Shown here piece after piece: positions 56,801-64,000 of a stretch of 64,000 nucleotides of DNA. The translations under genes and the position numbers were made by a program. The notes beneath the pieces were generated by a model, which did no database searches, was not told where the DNA came from, and saw only the letters and a list, made by a program, of their open reading frames with translations. Source of the stretch: Rostrohypoxylon terebratum (Eukaryota; Ascomycota; Sordariomycetes; Xylariales; Hypoxylaceae); contig MU385872.1 of assembly GCA_022497145.1 (NCBI GenBank), positions 124,001 through 188,000 of the forward strand, given 5' to 3'. The first letter of the stretch is position 1; each line of letters opens with the position of its first letter.

Positions 56801-59145
56801 ATCGATGTGCATTCTGATATCTGATAGACTCTTTCATCAATGGCGATGAAACCCCATCGGAAGCCATCGTCATCCAACAAGCTTCTGGGACAGTCTACCT
56901 ACATACGGTAAGGCGAGTAGGTGAATGGCACGCCGCGTGTTGTCGTTATCATGGAAGCTTGGGATTTGACTGCTCTCCTCTCACAGATATGCCTTTCCCC
57001 CTATTAATATCGATATTATCGCAAGGTTCTCCCTTTCCGGGGAAGGATTGGCTGGCCGACGTGTGAATGGCCTTACACATACATACCTACATATGCCCAT
57101 CCATTAGTACGTCCCTACATGGCGCGAACAGATTCCAACCAAACCGCGTCCGCATCATCTGAGAGGGAAGGGAAAAGCAAGAGGACTTGCGGGCTTCGAG
57201 AAGCGCTCCGCCAGCCTGCAGCGATTAGGTAGTCCCAGCCCTGTAGGAAGGGCGCTAGCGGACTCTCTGCAGCATGCATGGCAGCAAAGCAGCAGACTTG
57301 GCGATGTCGCGTTGGAAGGGGGCAAAGGTCTTGTTGAGCTCAGTGGAGCACGGACGGACAGGGTGTGTGGTTTAATGCAGCGTGAATCGTTCCTGTCCTG
57401 TCCGGTCCTGCATGGCGGGTTGCAGAAAGAACAGAATGTAGGTCGTCTCTCATTCGCCGCAGCAGCGTTTTGTTCCTAGCTACCAGCGAACTGGCTGCAA
57501 GACTTACTAGTAGGCTACGGGCGGTCGAGCGAACTAGACTCTTGGGGAATGGGATTGACAGTCTGTGCTCCTATACTCTCTCTGCCCGCCTTCTGTCCGT
57601 GCAACATACGGCAACAGCAGGCACAGTACGCATGTAAATGCGCCTAGGTAGTGCGTAGCCAACCAGTTACCAGGAAAGGCTGGCCGGGGTAGCAGCTGGC
57701 TAGATTGCAGCGGTCTCGTCAGTTCTCCCAAGTTGTAGGAATCGACGGATCTTGTGGGGCCATACGGGCATCGAATTGGGCATCGCTGCGCTGTCCTTGT
57801 TGCCTGCTGCTGTGTAACGAGTAAATCATCCAGGGTCTGGCAGAACTGAATGGTCGCGAGCTATTAGCCAGATTTACGTGCGCGGGTTAAGTGCCATGCC
57901 ATACCTAGGTCAAGATCGCGGAGGACCTCGAAAACGACGGACGCTTGAGACACGATACCTAAACTGGTATACCCTAGGAAAGAGGGGTACATTTTCCAGG
58001 TTATTCAAGTACGCGCGGAGGGTCTAGGGCCAGAGCCACATTGCTACTTGGTGGTCCACTTGGCTAGGAAGTGAAGGACGGATGCGGCAATGGAGGGAAT
58101 TAATCAATAAAACCAAGGTGAGCCCGGTCCCCTTGGATCCCTTGGATACCATATGGTTATGGTGGGAATGGTCCGGACGCAGCGCGCGAATCGTGACGGT
58201 TTTTGGCGGTCGCCGCTGCTGCTCCCTTGTACATCAACTTCAGAGCTAGACCCGAAATTCACCGACCTCACCTTGATGGGCCAAGACTCGGACCCTGCTG
58301 GGAAAGCATCGATTCCTGCATGCAGGTCGACCGAGTAGGGAAGGAGTTACTTAAGCAGCGAATGCCAAGCGATAGCAACGCAGATAGCCCCAGGCCCACA
58401 AGAATTCCCATGGTTGGGAATCTATGGCGAAAGAGTTTCCGCTGAAAAGGCGTTACTTTGGGGAAGGGTTTCCCCATGACCCTGATGTTCCCTCGATCGT
58501 CGATGCAGGCACGTATCTTTTTTGTCTAGCCCAGCAGGAATTAGTCACATATCACATTTTGATATCTCATCTTTCTCTGGGGATCCGGCCTAGTGGAGCT
58601 GCTCCCCACGACAAGTAGACCCGTCTTACGTCGGATACAACTCATCAGACCATTCTCGATATAAGGATAATACTCTTGAATAATGTATGACCAGGTCCGG
58701 CAGATGATCCTCCATGCAACATTACTCTCTCCCAAACTCCAGAGCGGGCCGAAAGGGTATACGGTATACTTCTAAACAAAATAAGGAAGAGAAAAAACAA
58801 GAGTCGCCCGTAGGTGCATGCATTTCCAAATCTTTGGTACCGTAACGGAGTTTGTTGGTGCATCCTTCCTCGATTCAGTCACCTTGGCCTTGTGACCCCC
58901 ACTCCGATCCAAGCTTCACTTTCAGGTTTTAGCTACCGTGCATGTAAAGCATGTCCGGGAATAAATAGATATTAACTTACAACTCCAACCCTGGGTTATA
59001 TTGTAGCATATGCTACGGGAATCGTCTGATGATCGCCACATGCGAGGCTTTCGCAGGATTCGTCTGGGACATTTTCGTAACGCTCAAATTATTCGGATTC
59101 CTAACAGTTGCAATCGTCGGCAGATGTCTCGGTACCTCCTCCTCC
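53874..59145. other. Long region without recognised genes
   Basis: About 5.3 kb. The first 1 kb is pyrimidine-rich, with a (CCT)n tract at 54002-54028, and may be the 3' UTR or downstream transcript of the microprotein. The remainder has many short frames on both strands, none with a recognisable motif or splice-linked neighbour. CTACATACCTACATATG-type words occur near 57080. The right end should hold the 3' UTR of EXO70. Confidence 0.4.
54002..54028. repeat. (CCT)n microsatellite
   Basis: Nine CCT units downstream of the microprotein stop codon. Confidence 0.95.
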
Positions 59146-61124
59146 TCAATAGAGACTGAGGAAGACAGCGGCGATTGACGACTTGTCGTACTTGACGTAC
59201 TTGCCTTTGCCCTTGTCTATCTCATGGTAACGGTCCCAGAAGCGAATGTAAAGAGGTTCGAGCATCTGCTGCACGTCCTTCGCGAACATCTGCCTCACTT
59301 CTTTTTCCATGCTGAAAGTCTTATGCCGAGCCACTAGCTCGTCGAATGATGCATTGAAGAGTTGGAACTTGGACTTGATATTGTCCTTGTCCTTGCTGCT
59401 CAGCCCTTTCAGGATCGACGTGGATTCGGATGAACCCGAAGCGGGTCTCTGGGACCGATTCGTGTGGATCGTGTCTAATAGGTGCATCGACACGTCCCTA
59501 GACGCCTCGGAGTAGTAGGACTTCGCCTTCTTGCGCCAACCTTCCAAGCTACTGAGCCTACCCTCTAGAAGCGGCTTTAGATCGGAATCCCGAACCATGC
59601 GTTCGACGATGGTCATGCTGTTGGCCAGGAAGACGCCCCAAACCGACTTCCCTTTTAGTAACGCCTTCGCCTTCTGCTCGAGCGCCGACATCAACACGTC
59701 TATCGTATCAGTGCAATAGTGCGCGAAAATCTCCTTCCCGTCAGCGCCGATATCGAACGAGGCCAAACTAGGTATTCCGTCCATGCTAGTGTTAGCCGTT
59801 GCGCCCGACTTCCACCCACCGTCGCCTAACGATATCATAATGCTAGATATTGGTCTGAGGAAGTCGACCATGGTTTGCAAGCGTTGCATCGTCTCGGAGA
59901 TCACAGGGACTGGCGAGCCATCGGCGGGGAGAGCTTGCATGCCCCCCACCTTTCGCTTCGTGTCCTCGAGCAGCTCGGCAAGTGAAGATTTGCCTGTCTC
60001 GCGCACTGGTTTCAAGGCGGCGGCCAACGTAGCTTTGAGTTCGCCTGTGCGCTCCTCGATATTGTTGGACAGATTAGACATAATCTCGATAACCTCATAT
60101 GCGAGGTAACAATCTGTGTTGAGATGGGCCTTGATGTGATTGTTTAGTTCACGGATTGTTCTCGCCAATTCGGCCAGCGGGGCCTGACAGGTCATTTGAA
60201 AAGCTGGGCCCCAATCCTGTCGCATGAATATGTTGCAGATGTTGTCGTATTCGGCAACAAATAAGCCTTCCATCGCTTGAGCGTACATGCCAATCCCATT
60301 GGTGCCGGCCCGGTAAATAGCGTCGGGGCTCTTCTTTTTGGCCGTGTTGACGCTCGCATATGCAAGGTTTATAAGAGTCTGTGACAGATATTGTGCCCTC
60401 ACATCGGCATAGATTTTGATTAGTGGGTTTTCGGACAATGAGTTACCGGACACGTAAGAATTCATAAGACTTAGGCGCGAGATCTTGTCTTGGGACAAGA
60501 GGGGAAATGGCGTATTCTTAGTCGTGTACTGCAGCGGCTCAATTGAGCGCGGCGTCTCCCCCCGCAACATCTTGTCGAACGAATTTTCCAGCTGGGTATT
60601 ACCGGATTTGATCAAACGTTGGAGGTCGGCCATGGTCTGCTGGTTCGCGCGTAGGTTTGAGCTCTTCATATTATCTAGCGCCTTGTTCAATCTCTTGATC
60701 GAGTTCAGGTAGTTGGATAATCCAGCCTTTTCGGGACCCTGGCGGATAATGGCTTCCTCGTCATTCTTCGAATCGGCGGGCTGACGGAGTCGTTCAATAG
60801 CTGCTATGACCGCTTCAATATCTGAGGGGACGAATGCAAAGTCAGTATAGGGAATGAGTGGTGAGGGCGGATTGAGGTGAGGGGGTGGGGGGGGGAGGGG
60901 GGAATGAACTGACTATTCCCTAAGACTTGCAATTTCTTAGTCTCGCCAGTAAGAGGTCCTGACACATCTCGCACACTCTTTCCAGTAGCTTCTAATCTTC
61001 CTAGACATGCTTGGATCTTCTTGGTCAATTGGGTAGTCTTCTCCAGTCGCGAGTTGAGCACGTCGACCTCAGCACGAGCTTCCTCATCAGCAGCATGGCG
61101 GCCGTTTGAAAGCCCTACTGCCAT
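59146..61124 (-). CDS. exo70: Exocyst complex component EXO70
   Basis: Two exons (61124-60914 and 60821-59146) give 1887 nt, 628 residues. The N-terminal coiled coil (ADEEARAEVDVLNSRLEKTT onward) and the block NNIEAVIAAIERLRQPADSK are typical of fungal EXO70. The C-terminal helical rods include NHIKAHLNTDCYLAYEVIE and DDTIDVLMS-like helices and end in WDRYHEIDKGKGKYVKYDKS, the conserved C-terminus that contributes to phosphoinositide binding at the plasma membrane. EXO70 recruits the exocyst to sites of polarised growth for vesicle tethering. The length is close to that of the family. The intron has a less common GTCAGT donor and a long C-rich tract (on the minus strand) before CCTCAG. It is divergent from MCM3 with about 1.2 kb between starts. 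Confidence 0.95.
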
Positions 61125-62346
61125 GTTTCCGTTCTTATTTCGAGCCTCCTATTCTGTCAGGACTAGTGTGCAAACTCCAACCTCGAGATTCGGAAGTGAA
61201 AGCGGCGTAGAGGAATCAGGTTTCCGTGTCGTGGTAATTGTTCGAATGTTGTTGTTGAGTTTAAGTTTACGACTTCTGCAACTGTCGCCGCATGAATTAG
61301 GAGTAGTATGGAATGGATGTAGCGACTTCCGTCAGAGTGACTGAATTGGGGGCCGTTTTTAGGTGTACCTAGCTTCGGCTGGGACCGACACGCTTAGGCC
61401 ACTACGACCACCAGTACCAAGTACCTAAGGTCGGTAATAGGTAGTAAGGTATTTATGCGCCTGCCTTCACTAGGAAGCTGATAACGCTTTCACCGGTCTG
61501 TCACACCAATCAATTATCTAAGGCAAGTGCTCTCTTGATCAGAATGCATGAAACACTCTGGAATCACTTTACGTAAATGATTTATAATTCCAATTCTAGA
61601 TCTCAATCCGTCGGGGAGGTGCTTAAATAGGTATGATAAATCCCAGTTGAGAAAGCGATGCGACAACACTCAGTAAAATTTAACGCCCGTTGCGAGAGAA
61701 ACATTGCCATGTTTTTAGTTCAATTGAATGACCTGGACTTATGTTCGAATTATCCGAATTATACCAAGACGTTTGTGTCTTGTGTCTTTCCAGCGACGCT
61801 ATGTTCGTGAATATTCACTGTTCAAAACAGCCAAAAAATGAGATGAACTTGAACTGTTTATAACATACCTAATCTAATGAATCTGATGTGATTCTCCAAG
61901 TGTCAAGAAATAAGAAAATAAGACATGGATGGAATTATTAAACAGTGACAAGGAAAGGCCTATAATGTATACATAGTAATGACTATAATGAGATTATATA
62001 ATCCAGGAACACGGAGATAATCGGAGGAAACTACTGCCCTCTTAAGGTTTAATCAGGCGGGGGTATCTGCAACCACTTAAACGCCATACGCGAAAAACGC
62101 GGTCAAGAACGCGACATGGATTTTGGTCCCCCTCTGCCCCAGTCCCCCTTTCCTTTTCCTAAACAACCAATTCCAAGTCCAATCTCAGTTTAACCTTGGA
62201 AATCTCCCCACCTAAATCATTGTATCTTTTGATATCTTATCCCACGATAATTTTTGAGGAGACGACTCATTCATACTATTACCGTAACCGATCTCCCTCA
62301 TTTTTTTACAACTCACCGACCCAACTGTGGAGGAAGATCAGGCATC
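61125..62346. other. Divergent promoter region between EXO70 and MCM3
   Basis: About 1.2 kb containing the promoters of both genes. No MluI-type ACGCGT cell-cycle box was seen by eye near MCM3. The sequence before the MCM3 start is CT-rich (CCCCCTCTGCCCCAGTCCCC at about 62129-62148). No additional gene was recognised. Confidence 0.5.
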
Positions 62347-64000
62347 ATGGACAGTTTTATGCTTCGAGATGAAGCGGCCAAGGAACGAATCCGCTTGGCC
62401 GAAGAATTCCTTGATCCTCGTGAGTTCACCAGCAACTATACCCCGACATTACTGTGCTAATCAACTTTTTTTTTGGACAGATGATCCACGTGCGAGGAGC
62501 TACCGATCCGATATCATATTGATGCTTCAGAAGAACCAAAAGCGTTTAGTAGTCAACATAGATCACGTTCGAGATCACAACACCGAACTCGCAGACGGTT
62601 TACTATTTGACCCATTCGATTATACTCTAGCATTCAATCATGCCCTCAAGGAAATCGTGAAGACCATTCCGCAGGCTCGTCCAGACCAAACCGATCCAGA
62701 TGTTTTATACTACTGCGCTTGGGCTGGAAGTTTCGGTCTGAACGCATGTAATCCTAGGACGCTGTCATCCAATCACCTCAACCACATGGTTTCGATCGAA
62801 GGTATAGTCACAAGATGTTCACTGGTCAGACCGAAGGTTGTCAAAAGTGTACATTACAACGAGGCGAAGAACATTTTCCACTTCCGCGAGTACCGCGATC
62901 AGACTATGACCAACGGCGTAACAACGTCGAGCGTCTACCCTCAAGAGGATGAAGAGGGCAATCCACTTCTAACAGAATACGGATTCTGTACATACAGAGA
63001 TCATCAGACTATATCGATACAAGAAATGCCTGAGAGAGCCCCTGCGGGTCAGCTGCCCCGTGGCGTCGATGTCATCTTGGATGACGACCTCGTCGACAAA
63101 GTAAAGCCCGGCGACAGAGTCCAGCTTGTGGGTATCTTCCGAACACTCGGTAATCGAAATACGAACCACAACAGCGCGCTGTTCAAAACGATAATCCTAG
63201 CGAACAACATCGTTCTTCTCTCCTCCAAGGCGAGCGGAGGTGTAGCAACGGCTACCATTACCGACACCGACATTCGTAATATCAACAAGGTCGCCAAAAA
63301 AAGAAATCTCTTCGAACTTTTGTCGCAATCATTGGCCCCTAGTATTTACGGTCACGATTATATCAAGAAGGCAATCTTGCTCATGCTGTTGGGTGGTATG
63401 GAGAAAAATCTAGAGAACGGTACACATCTGAGAGGAGATATCAACATTCTCATGGTTGGTGATCCTTCCACAGCCAAGTCTCAGCTTCTGCGTTTCGTGC
63501 TCAATACCGCCCCCTTGGCTATTGCTACCACCGGTCGTGGCTCGTCAGGTGTCGGTCTTACAGCTGCCGTCACGACGGATAAGGAAACGGGTGAAAGAAG
63601 GTTAGAAGCTGGTGCTATGGTTATGGCAGATAGGGGAGTTGTGTGTATTGATGAGTTCGACAAGATGTCTGACATCGATCGTGTCGCTATCCACGAAGTT
63701 ATGGAACAGCAAACTGTCACTATTGCCAAAGCAGGTATTCATACGTCACTCAACGCTCGCTGCAGTGTTATTGCGGCTGCCAATCCTATCTTCGGTCAAT
63801 ATGACACACACAAGGATCCTCACAAAAACATCGCCCTTCCAGATTCCCTATTATCGCGTTTCGATCTTCTCTTCGTCGTTACGGATGATATTGAGGACAC
63901 ACGAGATCGTCAAGTCTCCGAACACGTCCTACGCATGCATCGTTACCGACAAGCCGGCACTGACGAAGGCGCTCCGGTTCGCGAGAACAACCAACAAGCT
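62347..64000 (+). CDS. mcm3: MCM3, replicative helicase subunit (3' end outside window)
   Basis: Exons 62347-62419 and 62481 to beyond 64000. About 530 residues are visible; the full protein is expected to be longer. The N-terminal part has MVSIEGIVTRCSLVRPKVVK and VYPQEDEEGNPLLTEYG, highly characteristic of fungal MCM3. The AAA+ core shows Walker A GDPSTAKSQ, Walker B GVVCIDEFDKMSD, sensor 1 AAANPIFGQYD and the arginine-finger block LLSRFDLLFVVTDD. MCM3 is one of six subunits of the MCM2-7 ring that unwinds DNA at replication origins. The small first intron (61 nt) follows a 24-codon first exon, and its CTAATC branch site and GGACAG acceptor are clear. All key residues are intact. The gene is cut by the window edge, not truncated biologically. 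Confidence 0.97.

Overview
The window looks like a scaffold piece from a filamentous ascomycete (Pezizomycotina, probably Sordariomycetes). Most genes have several short introns (about 45-130 nt) with GTAAGT/GTATGT-type donors and CTAAC branch points. The gene families are typical of these fungi: HET and NACHT proteins, 2EXR proteins, AA9 LPMO, a fungal rhodopsin-like 7TM protein, and EXO70 and MCM3 of fungal type. Gene density is low: fifteen confident multi-kilobase or single-exon genes plus one microprotein candidate. The class placement is inference; the sequence carries no taxonomic marker such as rDNA.

Layout. 1-3.6 kb: no gene. 3.6-7.0 kb: a 2EXR protein and a GNAT acetyltransferase, followed by a 260 bp MITE-like element. 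7.9-18.6 kb: a self/non-self or cell-death type neighbourhood with a HET-domain protein, a small secreted GLEYA protein (reverse), a DUF7708-NACHT STAND protein with C-terminal C2H2 fingers (reverse, six exons), and a divergently oriented SNF2/Rad5-like ATPase (twelve exons). 18.6-21.5 kb: a repeat nest with a decayed C6 zinc-cluster regulator, an interstitial telomeric (CCCTAA) tract, RIP-like AT-rich blocks and three LTR-like insertions, each with an exact 5 bp target duplication. 21.7-22.7 kb: an AA9 lytic polysaccharide monooxygenase (reverse). 24.2-33.8 kb: a SET-domain protein, a conserved ascomycete protein of unknown function, a membrane-anchored Ser/Thr-rich surface protein (reverse), a GT25-like glycosyltransferase and a rhodopsin-like 7TM protein (reverse).

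35.5-39.2 kb holds the most unusual gene, a 1235-residue fusion of a 2H-phosphoesterase-like domain, an endonuclease/exonuclease/phosphatase (EEP) domain, a poly(A)-polymerase-like nucleotidyltransferase and a C-terminal MJ1316/RCG (DUF504) domain. This looks like an RNA-end processing or repair protein, with several catalytic positions apparently substituted. 39.5-40.3 kb contains a 10-N gap flanked by poly-G and poly-C runs and a duplicated sequence that looks like an assembly artefact. 41.0-44.6 kb: a C2H2 protein and a fumarylacetoacetate hydrolase family enzyme. 44.6-59.1 kb is almost gene-free: decayed coding-like fragments, microsatellites and a palindrome, plus one 40-residue Cys-rich microprotein candidate behind a good TATA box. 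59.1-64.0 kb: EXO70 (reverse) and, divergently, MCM3, cut by the window end.

All exon models were built by hand from splice signals and reading-frame continuity. Lengths of the multi-exon models were checked to be multiples of three. Family names come from motif recognition, not from database searches.
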